Source: Eubacteriales bacterium
GTDB lineage: Bacteria; Bacillota; Clostridia; Saccharofermentanales; UBA5734
Length of the DNA: 48,995 nt
Assembly: GCA_028695145.1 (NCBI GenBank)
Contig: JAQVJP010000005.1
Location: 1 to 48,995, forward strand
Direction: 5' to 3'
The notes under the pieces were generated by a model. That model had not been told where the DNA came from and did no database searches. It worked only from the letters and a program-made list of their open reading frames with translations. How positions within the stretch are numbered: position 1 is the stretch's first letter; every line of letters begins with the position of its first letter. This document shows positions 10,238-20,558 of the stretch, piece by piece. Position numbers and translations under genes: made by a program.

Positions 10238-11104
10238 ATGGGTATGAAAATCAACGAAGACCAGTACAAAATCGAAGAACTTCACGGCAAAGAAGTACCG
10301 GTTATCAAGAAAAAATACTACGAAAAAGAGCTGAAAAAGCTACAGATCGAATTAGTGAAATTGCAGGAATGGGTCAAGCACGAGAAGCTGAAAGTCGTTG
10401 TCATCTTCGAAGGTCGTGACGCTGCCGGCAAGGGCGGTGTCATCAAGCGCATCACAGAAGCTCTCAACCCAAGAGTTTGCCGCGTCGAAGCGCTGCCGGC
10501 GCCCACGCCAAAAGAAGAATCACAATGGTTTTTCCAAAGATACGTAGCTAAACTGCCGGCGGGCGGCGAGATTGTTCTGTTTGACCGCAGCTGGTATAAC
10601 CGAACAGGCGTCGAACGAGTTATGAATTTCTGCACGGAAGAAGAATACCGTGAGTTTTTACGTTCTTGTCCGGAATTCGAAAAGATGTTAATAAGATCGG
10701 GAATCATTCTCATAAAATACTGGTTCTCAGTCTCCGACGAAGAACAGGAGAAGAGATTCCAGGACCGCATGGATGATCCAACAAAACGCTGGAAGCTCAG
10801 CAAAATGGATCTGGAATCACGCAGTCGCTGGGTAGAATATTCCAAGGCCAAGGACGAAATGTTCGCGTACACCGATACCAAGCAGTCACCTTGGTTTGTT
10901 GTCAACGCTGACATCAAAAAACACGCCCGACTCAATTGTATCTCACATCTTCTTAGTCAGATACCGTACAAGGATCTGACACCGGAGCCGCTTACACTGC
11001 CACCCAGGCAGAAGGATCAGGGCTACATAAGGCCGCCGATCTCCGAACAGACTTTTGTCCCGGAAAAATACGGCGGCCAGGCAGCTTCTGAGGATGATGA
11101 TTAG
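10238..11104 (+). CDS. ppk2: Polyphosphate kinase 2 family protein
   Basis: FEGRDAAGKGGVIKRI Walker A and FDRSWYNRTGVERVMNFC; ORF extends to a GTG at 10229; ATG 10238 preceded by GGAAGGAAG. Confidence 0.93.
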   Translation: MGMKINEDQYKIEELHGKEVPVIKKKYYEKELKKLQIELVKLQEWVKHEKLKVVVIFEGRDAAGKGGVIKRITEALNPRVCRVEALPAPTPKEESQWFFQRYVAKLPAGGEIVLFDRSWYNRTGVERVMNFCTEEEYREFLRSCPEFEKMLIRSGIILIKYWFSVSDEEQEKRFQDRMDDPTKRWKLSKMDLESRSRWVEYSKAKDEMFAYTDTKQSPWFVVNADIKKHARLNCISHLLSQIPYKDLTPEPLTLPPRQKDQGYIRPPISEQTFVPEKYGGQAASEDDD

Positions 11105-11589
11105 AGATCGCCATCCCAGATCGAAACAGGATTAAGCTCGACCAGCATTTCTGTCTCAACCGGCATATTGAGCGGCAGAACATTAACACCTACCGCTGAG
11201 CGGGCCGGCAGATTCTCCATACCGAAGATATCCGCGAGCAGCTGACTGCCGCCATTTGCGACCAGGGGCTGTTCATAAAAATTATCAGCGCTGGCAACAA
11301 AAGTAGTAATTTTCACAATTGCTTTTACTTTGTTAAGATCGCCAATGGCCTGTTCGAGTACTGACAAGGCATTGATCATAGCACTTCTGGCCATTGCCTG
11401 CCCTTGCTCAACCGTCAATTCATTGCCAAGACGGCCGGCAATCAAGTTCTCATCACGGGTTGGAATACAACCTGAGAGGTAAACCAGATGCTCCTCAGAA
11501 AACAGTCTGGCCGGCGCGTACATACCAGCAGGTGCTGGAGCCTTCGGCAACTCGATACCAAGTTCAGATAGTCTTGCGTAAATATCCAT
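11101..11589 (-). CDS. RidA/YjgF family protein
   Basis: YLSGCIPTRDENLIAGRLGNELTVEQGQAMARSAMINALSVL; ARSAVGVNVLPLNMPVETEML. Confidence 0.88.
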   Translation of the reverse strand: MDIYARLSELGIELPKAPAPAGMYAPARLFSEEHLVYLSGCIPTRDENLIAGRLGNELTVEQGQAMARSAMINALSVLEQAIGDLNKVKAIVKITTFVASADNFYEQPLVANGGSQLLADIFGMENLPARSAVGVNVLPLNMPVETEMLVELNPVSIWDGDL

Positions 11590-11743
11590 AGTTTTGCTCC
11601 TTCAATTATATTAATTGCTATTTGCTGGTATAATTATAACAGATAAAGGCAGGCCAACGAGGGTTAACCTCAGTTTGACCTGTCTTTTTACGTTTTCGCC
11701 GGCATTTATGATCGTACAACGCGCACCGAGGGAGGACTGCCGC

Positions 11744-13671
11744 ATGATGAGTGGAAGAATCAGTACAGGACACCACGAATTGGATACAGTAATAGATTAC
11801 CTGCGCCCGGGAGACAATGTAGTGTGGCAGATCGATACAATTGAGCAATACAGGCAATACGCCAATCGTTTTGTTGATTACGCCGCAGAAAACGGCCACA
11901 CAGTTCACTATATCCGCTTCGGTTCACATAGTCCGGTCGCAGATACCGATCGCCATCCCAAACTGGTAGAAGTACATACACCTGACAGCGAGGCTGGCTT
12001 CGAGAGTTTCGCCAGCGAGCTGCATCAGATAATCAGTACAATCGGACGCGATGCCTGGTATGTTTTCGACTGTCTGTCAGACCTGCTTGAACGCTGGTCT
12101 TCTGACTTGATGCTGGGCAACTTCTTCCGAATTACCTGTCCTTATCTTTATGAACTTGATACTATAGCCTGGTTCAGTCTAATGCGCGGTCAACACTCAT
12201 ATGCCACTATCGCCAGAATACGCGAAACGACTCAATTGCTGCTTGACCTGTATAGAATTGAACAAACCGATTATATACACCCGCTAAAAGTCTGGCAGCG
12301 GTATTCACCTACGATGTTTCTGCCCCACAGACTCGACGGCGACAAATGCAGACCGATCAGCAGCAGCGCGGACGCAGCAGTACTCTTCTCCTCAGTACAA
12401 ACAAGACAGCAACAAGCAGAGCGACAGATTGACTTCTGGGACAGGCTTTTTCTAACAGCTGAGCAGGCTGCGGATTTGTGTCAGGACAAACCGGAAGAAG
12501 ATCCTTACTGCCACAGAATTTTCGTTAGACTATGTGGGCTTCTTATCGGAGACGAAGGACGTATAGGCGAGCTGGCACAACACTGGTTCAATCTCTCAGA
12601 CTTGATCGAAATCTCCAGACGCCAGATCGGCACGGGAAAAATTGGCGGCAAAGCCGTTGGCATGCTTCTGTCAAGAAAAATCACAGAGGAAGTATTTCTC
12701 AGTCAGAAAAGCATACAAGCCGAACCTCACGACTCTTTTTTCCTCGGTTCAGACCTCTTCTATACTTATATCGTCCATAACGGCTGGTGGAAATTGCGTA
12801 TGCAGCAGAAATCAACCAGCGGCTATTTCAATAGCGCCGAAAAACTGCGCGATCACCTTCGCAACGGCGAGTTCCCAGCTGCGATTCGCGAAAAATTTCA
12901 GCAAATGCTGGAATATTTCGGCCAATCTCCGATCATAGTTCGTTCATCAAGTTTGCTTGAAGACGAGTTCGGCAACGCCTTTGCCGGTAAATATTGAGTT
13001 TACAATCAATCCTGGTATGAACGGTGATTATCTGATCAGCCTGCTGCAGTGCAGGCCTCTGCAAACTAAACAATTCGGCTCCACAATCAACTTCCCGGAA
13101 AATACCCCGGCAGACAAAATCCTATTGCAGGCGGAAGGGGGATTCATGGGGGGGCAACTCCTGCATCACTGCAGATACGATCATTTATGTCGAACCGGCT
13201 GCTTATACCGTTCTGCCTGAACAAGACAGATATCAGACAGCACGCATAATCGGACTGCTTAATAATATCTTAGGCCAAAACAAGCAAGCTGGTAATATTA
13301 TGCTCATTGGTCCTGGACGCTGGGGCACAACAACACCCTCCCTCGGCATTCCCATAAAATTCTCCGAGATAAATCATATTAATATATTGGCCGAAGAAGC
13401 GTTTGAAACAGCAGGAATGATACCGGAGATCTCCTTCGGCAGTCACTTTTTCCTGGATCTTGTGGAAGCGGATATTTTCTATCTCGCTATCATGCCGCAC
13501 AAGAGAGGCGTCGTCTATCGGCCCGGTTTGTTGACCAGCCAGCCGAACCTGCTCGCTGATATTTTGCCCGCTCATTCAGATTACGCATCCGTGATCAAGG
13601 TTCTGCGTCCAGATCGGAATTTCACACTCTTCTCAGATATTTCCAGTCAGAAATTGCTTATATGCCAATGA
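11744..13671 (+). pseudogene. PEP/pyruvate-binding domain protein (PPDK N-terminal-like), disrupted
   Basis: Conserved segments occur in three frames: IIVRSSSLLEDEFGNAFAGKY* (11744-12997), PVNIEFTINPGMNGDYLISLLQCRPLQTK...GFMGG (frame of 12957), then MLIGPGRWGTTTPSLGIPIKFSEINHINIL... (13300-13671). Confidence 0.85.
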
Positions 13672-13682
13672 GCCGACAAGAC

Positions 13683-13728
13683 GAAACCGCCTCAACGATT
13701 TAAATCAATCGTTGAGACGGTTTCTTAT
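13683..13728. terminator. Bidirectional intrinsic terminator
   Basis: GAAACCGCCTCAACGATT-TAAATC-AATCGTTGAGACGGTTTC, 18-bp stem with one mismatch, then TTATTT. Confidence 0.85.
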
Positions 13729-13842
13729 TTATGCAGTAACAGAGACTTCATATGAGGGATATTGTTTATGCTCCGTTTCTGCTTCGGAAATAATCAGGCA
13801 GAGTATCGTTCTGCTGCTGCGAGGGGGGATAATTGCAGCACT

Positions 13843-15099
13843 CTACTTGACCATGAAATCCGCGTAAGCTTGAGTATTATGTTCATGTATATCAAGACCA
13901 ATAGTCTCTTCTTGTTCGGTTACACGTAGACCGATAGTTTTCTTGAGAATGCCGAAGAGAAGAAATGATGTTCCTATAGTCCAGGCCGCTACAGAGGCAG
14001 CACCAAGAGCCTGTACCCCCAGGAGCGATAAACCGCCACCATAGAGCAAGCCAGTTATTGCGCTCTCCGTACCCGGCATATAGTTCGCGAACAAGCCAAC
14101 CATCAGTGTACCCGCCACGCCGTTCAAACAGTGAACGCCAACCGCGCCAACCGGATCATCTACTTTTACTACTTTGTCTATAAATTCAATACCGAAGACA
14201 ATCAGGAAACCGGCAACAACACCAATCACAAGCGCGCCTTTGATGGTTACAACCTGACAACCAGCTGTTATAGCTACAAGACCGGCCAGCACACCATTGA
14301 GAGTCATACTGACATCAGGCTTACCATAACGGATCCAGGTGATCAACATGGTGGTAAACGCCGCCGCGCATGCTGCGAGGTTAGTTGTCATGGCGATATG
14401 TCCAAGCTCATCTGTAGCACCCAGAGTACTGCCGGCGTTAAAACCAAACCAACACATCCAGAGTATGAACACGCCGAGCGCGCCCAGAGTGATATTGTGG
14501 CCAGGCAGAGCGTTAACCTTACCTTTGACATATTTGCCAATTCTTGGACCAACCATGGCTGCGCCAACCAGAGCAGCCCAGCCGCCAACGGAGTGTACTA
14601 CTGTCGAACCGGCGAAATCTACAAAACCAATCTTACTAAGCCAGCCACCGCCCCAGATCCAATGACCAACTACAGGGTAGATCACCATACTGATAACGGC
14701 ACTGAAGATTAGATATGGCAAAAACTTGGTACGTTCCGCTACGGCGCCGGATACTATTGTAGCAGCTGTAGCGCAAAATACTGTCTGGAAGAAAATAAAC
14801 ACCGGAGGTGTCAGATCCGCAAATACACTCAGGCCAAGCTTCTCAGGACTGAGAAATCCACTGCCGCCGAAGATACCGCCGACGCTATCACCAAACATCA
14901 AACTGAAACCTATCAGATAGAATACTATCGAACCAATTGTGAAGTCCATGACATTCTTCATTATGATGTTGCTGGCATTCTTAGCCCTGGTGAAGCCGGT
15001 CTCCACCATGGCAAAACCTGCCTGCATGAAGAAGACCAGTACTGAACCGACCATAACCCATACAATGTTAAGCAATTGAGACAATTCCATATATTTCAC
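13843..15099 (-). CDS. amt: Ammonium transporter
   Basis: 418 aa; MQAGFAMVETGFTRAKNASNIIMKN, WIWGGGWL, GFNAGSTLGA. Confidence 0.96.
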   Translation of the reverse strand: MKYMELSQLLNIVWVMVGSVLVFFMQAGFAMVETGFTRAKNASNIIMKNVMDFTIGSIVFYLIGFSLMFGDSVGGIFGGSGFLSPEKLGLSVFADLTPPVFIFFQTVFCATAATIVSGAVAERTKFLPYLIFSAVISMVIYPVVGHWIWGGGWLSKIGFVDFAGSTVVHSVGGWAALVGAAMVGPRIGKYVKGKVNALPGHNITLGALGVFILWMCWFGFNAGSTLGATDELGHIAMTTNLAACAAAFTTMLITWIRYGKPDVSMTLNGVLAGLVAITAGCQVVTIKGALVIGVVAGFLIVFGIEFIDKVVKVDDPVGAVGVHCLNGVAGTLMVGLFANYMPGTESAITGLLYGGGLSLLGVQALGAASVAAWTIGTSFLLFGILKKTIGLRVTEQEETIGLDIHEHNTQAYADFMVK

Positions 15100-15226
15100 C
15101 TCTTTTTTGAATACAAAAAAAGGAGATGCGCTAAGTCATCACCTTCGATAACAATTCGGTTCTATTCCACCGAAATCAAATAATCATACTACTGTAAATA
15201 GAACAAATCTTAAACACGATAGATCG

Positions 15227-15565
15227 TCAGAGAGCACTGCCGCCCGACTCACCAGTACGGATTCTAATGGCGTCTTCAACAGCATAGACAAATATTTTAC
15301 CGTCACCAGGAGTTCCACTTGCAACTACCCCGCGAACATTTTCAACAATGCACGCCACTTTATCCGCCGATACAACAGTCTCTACTTTTATCTTCGGCAG
15401 AAGATTTACCTCAAATTCTGTTCCTCTGTACATTTGGGTGAAACCACGCTGATTGCCATAACCCATAACATTGGTAATCATCAGACCGGTAACGCCGCAT
15501 TGATGAAGAATTGACTTGACCTCTTCAAGCTTCTCGGGCCTGATAATAATCTCGAGCTTCTTCAT
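15227..15565 (-). CDS. glnK: P-II nitrogen regulatory protein
   Basis: 112 aa; MKKLEIIIRPEKLEEVKSIL, YRGTEFEVNLLPKIKVE, GTPGDGKIFVYAVEDAIRIRTGE; upstream of amt. Confidence 0.93.
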   Translation of the reverse strand: MKKLEIIIRPEKLEEVKSILHQCGVTGLMITNVMGYGNQRGFTQMYRGTEFEVNLLPKIKVETVVSADKVACIVENVRGVVASGTPGDGKIFVYAVEDAIRIRTGESGGSAL

Positions 15566-15942
15566 GCCACTACCTCCTTCACACTGTTTTGTTAAGCTTC
15601 TGATTCGTGCGCCTCATCTATTAGCTGTCCTCATTTTAGGTCATATTAAGTAGTTCGTCAATAGATATTTGCAAGTTATTATATATAATATTTCATTTTG
15701 TTTGTATCACTCTTTGTACACATCACACACAACTCACCTTGCGAAGCCTTCTATTAAGTCTTTTTGGACGTATTTCAATTTACGTTTTTTGCCAAACTGT
15801 TTTTATCTACAACATTTTAAGCAAGTCTCTTTACTATGTTCTTGCATTTTAGACTCATTCTTAGACTTTTGCCGGGAGAGAAATTATTTTATTACTCGGA
15901 AATACAACTATTGCAAAAAAGAGCAAACGGGCATAAAATAAA

Positions 15943-15956
15943 CGAACAATAGTTCG
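15943..15956. promoter_or_regulatory. LexA (SOS) box upstream of dinB
   Basis: CGAACAATAGTTCG, matches Gram-positive GAAC-N4-GTTC; 22 bp before the dinB ATG. Confidence 0.8.
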
Positions 15957-15978
15957 GTTTGTAAGGAGTAATTGTTTT

Positions 15979-17223
15979 ATGACGCAGGATAGAATAATTT
16001 TGCATTCAGATATGAATAATTTCTATGCCAGCGTCGAATGCCTGATGAACCCGGCCATTCGCGATCTGCCGGTAGCTGTTTGCGGAGATCCGCTGGCCAG
16101 GCACGGCATTGTGCTGGCAAAAAACCAGTTAGCTAAGCGGCTCGGGATAATCACCGGAGAAGCAATCTGGCAAGCCAAACAGAAATGTCCGGAGCTGCAC
16201 GTCGTCGCTCCTGACTATCCCAGATACCTCTTCTATGCCCGCAAAGCCCGGAAAATATACGAAGAATATACGCTTCAGGTCGAGCCATTTGGACTTGACG
16301 AATCATGGCTTGACGTCAGCGGCAGCACGCGTGGCAGCGGTACTGAAATAGCAGAGCAGATCAGACAGAGAATGAAGAACGAATTAGGACTCACCGTCTC
16401 CATAGGAGTTTCATTTAACAAGATTTTCGCCAAACTCGGAAGCGATATGAAGAAGCCTGACGCGATCACAGTAATAACCAGAGCTAATTATCGCAGCCTG
16501 GTCTGGCCTCTGCCGGCAAGTGAACTTCTCTATGTCGGCAGAGCCACGCGCGGCAAACTCACCCGCGTCAATATAAAAACAATTGGCGACATAGCCAGGT
16601 GTGACCCTGATTATCTGAAGAGTTATCTCGGCAAATGGGGAACTATGCTCTGGCAATTCGCTAATGGTCTTGATGATCAGCCCGTCCAGGAAACAGACTG
16701 CAGCGAGCAGATTAAATCGGTAGGAAACAGTACGACCACGCCAAGAGATCTGATAAATATGAAAGATATAAGTGTGACAGTACATATCCTCTCTGAGAGT
16801 GTGGCCGCAAGACTACGCGATCAGAAACTCAAATGTTCCACGGTACAAATCAGTGTTCGTGATAACGCCTTGTTTTCTTTTGAAAGGCAGCAGAAACTGC
16901 GGCAGCCAACCTATCTTTCAGGAGATATCGCCGAAGCGGCTCTGGCGCTATTTGTTCGAGAGTACAGTTGGGAAAGACCAGTCAGAAGCATCGGTGTTCG
17001 CGGCACAGATCTGATAAGTCAGGAGGACGAGAAACAGCTTCAATTCTGGTCAGATGACAATCACAGGCAGAAAATGGAACAGCTCGAGCGAACCATAGAT
17101 GATATAAGATCACGTTACGGTTGGTTCTCTGTTTGCCGGGCTATGATGCTGTCGGATCGCGAACTCTCAGATCTGAACCCCAAACACGACCATGTAATAT
17201 ATCCGGTCTCATATTTCGGCTGA
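15979..17223 (+). CDS. dinB: DNA polymerase IV (Y family)
   Basis: ILHSDMNNFYASVECLMNP; GLDESWLDVSGS; VSIGVSFNKIFAKLGSDMKKPDA. Confidence 0.95.
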   Translation: MTQDRIILHSDMNNFYASVECLMNPAIRDLPVAVCGDPLARHGIVLAKNQLAKRLGIITGEAIWQAKQKCPELHVVAPDYPRYLFYARKARKIYEEYTLQVEPFGLDESWLDVSGSTRGSGTEIAEQIRQRMKNELGLTVSIGVSFNKIFAKLGSDMKKPDAITVITRANYRSLVWPLPASELLYVGRATRGKLTRVNIKTIGDIARCDPDYLKSYLGKWGTMLWQFANGLDDQPVQETDCSEQIKSVGNSTTTPRDLINMKDISVTVHILSESVAARLRDQKLKCSTVQISVRDNALFSFERQQKLRQPTYLSGDIAEAALALFVREYSWERPVRSIGVRGTDLISQEDEKQLQFWSDDNHRQKMEQLERTIDDIRSRYGWFSVCRAMMLSDRELSDLNPKHDHVIYPVSYFG

Positions 17224-17378
17224 AATTAAACAAACATTATTAATGTGAATCTTTACACTATAATTACCGGAGCGGCCGGCACAGCATAATCTATCATGAT
17301 AATATTAACATGTATCAATCAACCAGAAGAAATTAACACAGGAGGAAAACAGGTCTGTGTCTTACGGATCTGGAAGGT

Positions 17379-17978
17379 ATGATGAAGAATATCGTTAAGA
17401 AAATGAACAGGGGGATTTTGCTCACTGTCGCGATTCTGATAGTTGTGTCAATCTATCTGGTCGCCACCTCGATCAGCCAGGCGGCAGAGAAGCCAGCTAT
17501 CGAGCAAATCTGCCGCGACTACACAGCAAGTGAGATTAGTTACTCGCTATTGCCGGAAAACTGGCGCGACAGCACTGAACCAATGCCCCAGGAAGAACTC
17601 GACAAATACCTCGCCAGTATGGAAACCGATATTGCGCCTTGGTATATTGACAACGAGAGAATTCGCAAGCTGGCTCTCGATAGAATAAAAAATGATCTGG
17701 AGTACCAGGCAGACAGCGCGGACAGAATTCTTGAGTATACGAAGGAAATAGTCAAGTTCGAGTCTCTCAGTTTCAGCGGCAACGAAGTTACTGTTGTTTT
17801 TCGCAGTCGATCAGCCGTTGAGCGCAGTATCAGCGAAAACACTTCAGACACAGACAGAACAGTTGAAGAAACCAGCGATACAATTATGCTCCAGAAAATC
17901 GACGGCGAGTGGAAACTGGTTTACGCGAATCTGTATCAACCTGTAAGATGGGACACTTCATATAAATCTTTTTATTAA
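17379..17978 (+). CDS. Hypothetical secreted/membrane-anchored protein
   Basis: N-terminal hydrophobic segment GILLTVAILIVVSIYLVATSI; directly upstream of ABC transporter genes. Confidence 0.6.
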   Translation: MMKNIVKKMNRGILLTVAILIVVSIYLVATSISQAAEKPAIEQICRDYTASEISYSLLPENWRDSTEPMPQEELDKYLASMETDIAPWYIDNERIRKLALDRIKNDLEYQADSADRILEYTKEIVKFESLSFSGNEVTVVFRSRSAVERSISENTSDTDRTVEETSDTIMLQKIDGEWKLVYANLYQPVRWDTSYKSFY

Positions 17979-17998
17979 ACCTGGCGAAAGGGGAAAAA

Positions 17999-18925
17999 AT
18001 GGAGTCAGTACTAAAAATTGAGCGACTGAGCAAATCGTTCGGACGCAAGAAAATCATTGATGATATCAGCTTCGAAGTACGAGCCGGAGAAGTTTTCGGT
18101 TTTCTCGGACCAAATGGCGCCGGCAAAACGACAACCCTGAAAATGGTTATGGGTTTTTTAAGTGTCGATAGCGGAACAATATCCATTGCAGGCAAGAGAA
18201 TTGATGAAGATTATGAGCTGGCCATGGAGCAGCTTGGCGGAATTGTTGAAAATCCGGAATTGTATCAGGATCTCACCGGCAAAACCAATCTTGAGATGTA
18301 CGCAAGACTGCATAAGGGTGTCGATAAAGCGCGAATACAGGAAGCAGCAGCACTTGTAGGCATGCAAGGCAGAATGAATGAGAAAGTAAAAAAATACTCT
18401 TTGGGTATGAAACAACGTATCGGACTGGCACAGGCGCTTCTGCACAAGCCGCGACTTCTGATACTGGACGAGCCGACAAACGGACTCGATCCGGCAGGAA
18501 TTCGTGAGCTGCGTGATATTTTGAAACGCCTCGCCCACGAAGAAAACACGGCCGTCGTAGTCTCAAGCCATCTGCTTAGCGAAATGCAATTAATGTGCGA
18601 CCGCGTAGCGATTATACATCAGGGCAGACTTCTCGATGTTAAACCTGTGAGCGAACTAACCGGGCTCAGCCAGCCGGCGGCCACTTATCGTTTCATCACA
18701 AGCCAAATCGACGAGGCCACAAAAATCCTCGAGCCCGTTTATGGTGAACAGATAAAAAATATCGCTCAGGATAATATCGAACTCTTACTGGAGACTGACA
18801 AGGTACCGGCTGTAATACGGCTTTTGGCCATGCAGGGTATAAATCTCTACGGAGTCAACAGACAAGATTCATCGCTGGAGGATGCTTTCCTGCAGGTCAC
18901 GGGCGGAGGATTGAACATTGAGTAA
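17999..18925 (+). CDS. ABC transporter ATP-binding protein
   Basis: GPNGAGKTTTLKM Walker A; YSLGMKQRIGLAQALLHKPRLLILDEPTNGLDP. Confidence 0.96.
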   Translation: MESVLKIERLSKSFGRKKIIDDISFEVRAGEVFGFLGPNGAGKTTTLKMVMGFLSVDSGTISIAGKRIDEDYELAMEQLGGIVENPELYQDLTGKTNLEMYARLHKGVDKARIQEAAALVGMQGRMNEKVKKYSLGMKQRIGLAQALLHKPRLLILDEPTNGLDPAGIRELRDILKRLAHEENTAVVVSSHLLSEMQLMCDRVAIIHQGRLLDVKPVSELTGLSQPAATYRFITSQIDEATKILEPVYGEQIKNIAQDNIELLLETDKVPAVIRLLAMQGINLYGVNRQDSSLEDAFLQVTGGGLNIE

Positions 18926-20459
18926 GATCAGAGCTTTGTACTTAAATGAAATGATAAAAATATCGAAGAAGATCAGCATTCTGGTAATGGCTGCGATAAT
19001 GGTAGTTGGCATGATAGGTCTGTCCGGTCTGATGAAGCTCCAGGAGAGGATGATGCAGCAGGATGGTTACTATCAAGATGACCAATCCTGGATGCTTGAA
19101 GAGATGGAGCAAATATCAGCCAATCTCAAGGCACAGGAGGAAGATCTGCAGAATCAGCTTGACGCGACAGATCAGGAAGATAACCCGGCAGAATATCAGC
19201 AATTAGCTTATCAGCTTAGTTCACTACAAAGAGAATACGAAATGTATCAGTTGGCTATAAAAGAAAATATTATGCTGATTGGTCCAGAAACTTATCTGAC
19301 CAGAACACTTTATAAGATTAGTGATTTAGAATCTGAACTTGCCGCTCTTCCGCCGGAAGCAGAACGCACAACCGAAGATCAGGCGTCAGCCGAAGATATA
19401 GAAGCAAAGTTAAGCACTTGTGAAGAAATTCTCAAGGCACGCAGCTTCGAAAAATACATAGAGCTCGAGTCAGACGCGATTGAAGCAGATCAGACAATGT
19501 CAAATGATCAAAAAGTCATAAGTACTGAGAAGCTCGAGCTCTGGTACAAACTGGATCCTACAGGCGGAATCGAGTCTTCAGGAAACGACTACATGATCCA
19601 GCAGACGCTAAGCGAATTTGAGAATATCAAAACTTCACTTGCCGAAGGCATTGACTATACCGGCAACGAAGGCGTCAAACCTCTGACACCGGACAAGTAC
19701 GGGGAGTTGGAAAATGATCTGGCTGTTTTACTCTACCGGGCGGAGAACGATATGCTGGCCAGTCAATATACTTCTGAAGGGCTTGGTCAGGCCGCGGTAT
19801 CAACGATGGTCGGCTTCGGCACATCGATGATAGTTCTAATGATATTGATTCTCGCCGGCGGAGCTGTGTCACAGGAAATAGCTACAGGATCAATCAAATC
19901 ACTGATTATAGCACCGGTAAAACGCTGGAAAATTTTTACAGCCAAGCTAATGTCTTTACTGACCGTAGGAATAGTTGGCATGATTGTCCACTATGTTCTT
20001 GTAATCATTCTGACAGGAATATTTTTCGGACTCGACACTTTGCAGCCTTATGTTTTTGCTGTAAGCGGCAAGGCAGGATCATTAAATCCTTTTGTTTATC
20101 TTCTTGCCGGACAAGGTGTTCGTTTGCTTGATGTCATAGTGTTTATGTCTTTTGCGCTGATGCTGTCAGTGTTGACACGCAACACAGCGGCTTCAGTAGG
20201 TATCAGCATGGCATCCTTCTTCGGTGTAAGCCTGGCAAGTGAGCTGCTATTCATACTGCCTGCAGCTGAATGGATTAAATTCCTACCTTTTAATCATCTT
20301 AGTCTGATCAGTAAATTTTTCCCCTTCGCTGAACAAAATTACTTCATGGAAAATCAGAACGAAACAACACTTGTTTTCTCTCTGATTTATATAACAATCG
20401 CAGTTGTATGTATGATATATACAGCACTTGATTCTTTCAATCGCAGAGATATTAAGTAA
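18918..20459 (+). CDS. ABC-2 type permease
   Basis: 513 aa; N-term TM, long coiled region, C-terminal TM bundle with GSIKSLIIAPVKRWKIFTAKL; overlaps ATPase gene. Confidence 0.85.
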   Translation: MSKIRALYLNEMIKISKKISILVMAAIMVVGMIGLSGLMKLQERMMQQDGYYQDDQSWMLEEMEQISANLKAQEEDLQNQLDATDQEDNPAEYQQLAYQLSSLQREYEMYQLAIKENIMLIGPETYLTRTLYKISDLESELAALPPEAERTTEDQASAEDIEAKLSTCEEILKARSFEKYIELESDAIEADQTMSNDQKVISTEKLELWYKLDPTGGIESSGNDYMIQQTLSEFENIKTSLAEGIDYTGNEGVKPLTPDKYGELENDLAVLLYRAENDMLASQYTSEGLGQAAVSTMVGFGTSMIVLMILILAGGAVSQEIATGSIKSLIIAPVKRWKIFTAKLMSLLTVGIVGMIVHYVLVIILTGIFFGLDTLQPYVFAVSGKAGSLNPFVYLLAGQGVRLLDVIVFMSFALMLSVLTRNTAASVGISMASFFGVSLASELLFILPAAEWIKFLPFNHLSLISKFFPFAEQNYFMENQNETTLVFSLIYITIAVVCMIYTALDSFNRRDIK

Positions 20460-20487
20460 ATTGTTATTATCTAATTGCTTTAAAAAT

Positions 20488-20521
20488 AAAGGAGCTGACC
20501 ACATATGTGGCCAGCTCCTTT
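20488..20521. terminator. Bidirectional intrinsic terminator
   Basis: AAAGGAGCTGACCACATATGTGGCCAGCTCCTTT near-perfect inverted repeat. Confidence 0.85.
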
Positions 20522-20558
20522 ATTTCTTGCTTTTACAAATCAATTTGCCCAACGATGT

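Noticed and set aside
10318-10935. 205-aa minus-strand ORF antisense to ppk2
   Set aside because: Shadow ORF opposite a conserved PPK2 coding sequence, Ser/Arg-rich translation with no domain
14131-14712. 193-aa plus-strand ORF antisense to amt
   Set aside because: Lies entirely within a clear amt gene, composition is that of a shadow frame, no recognisable domain
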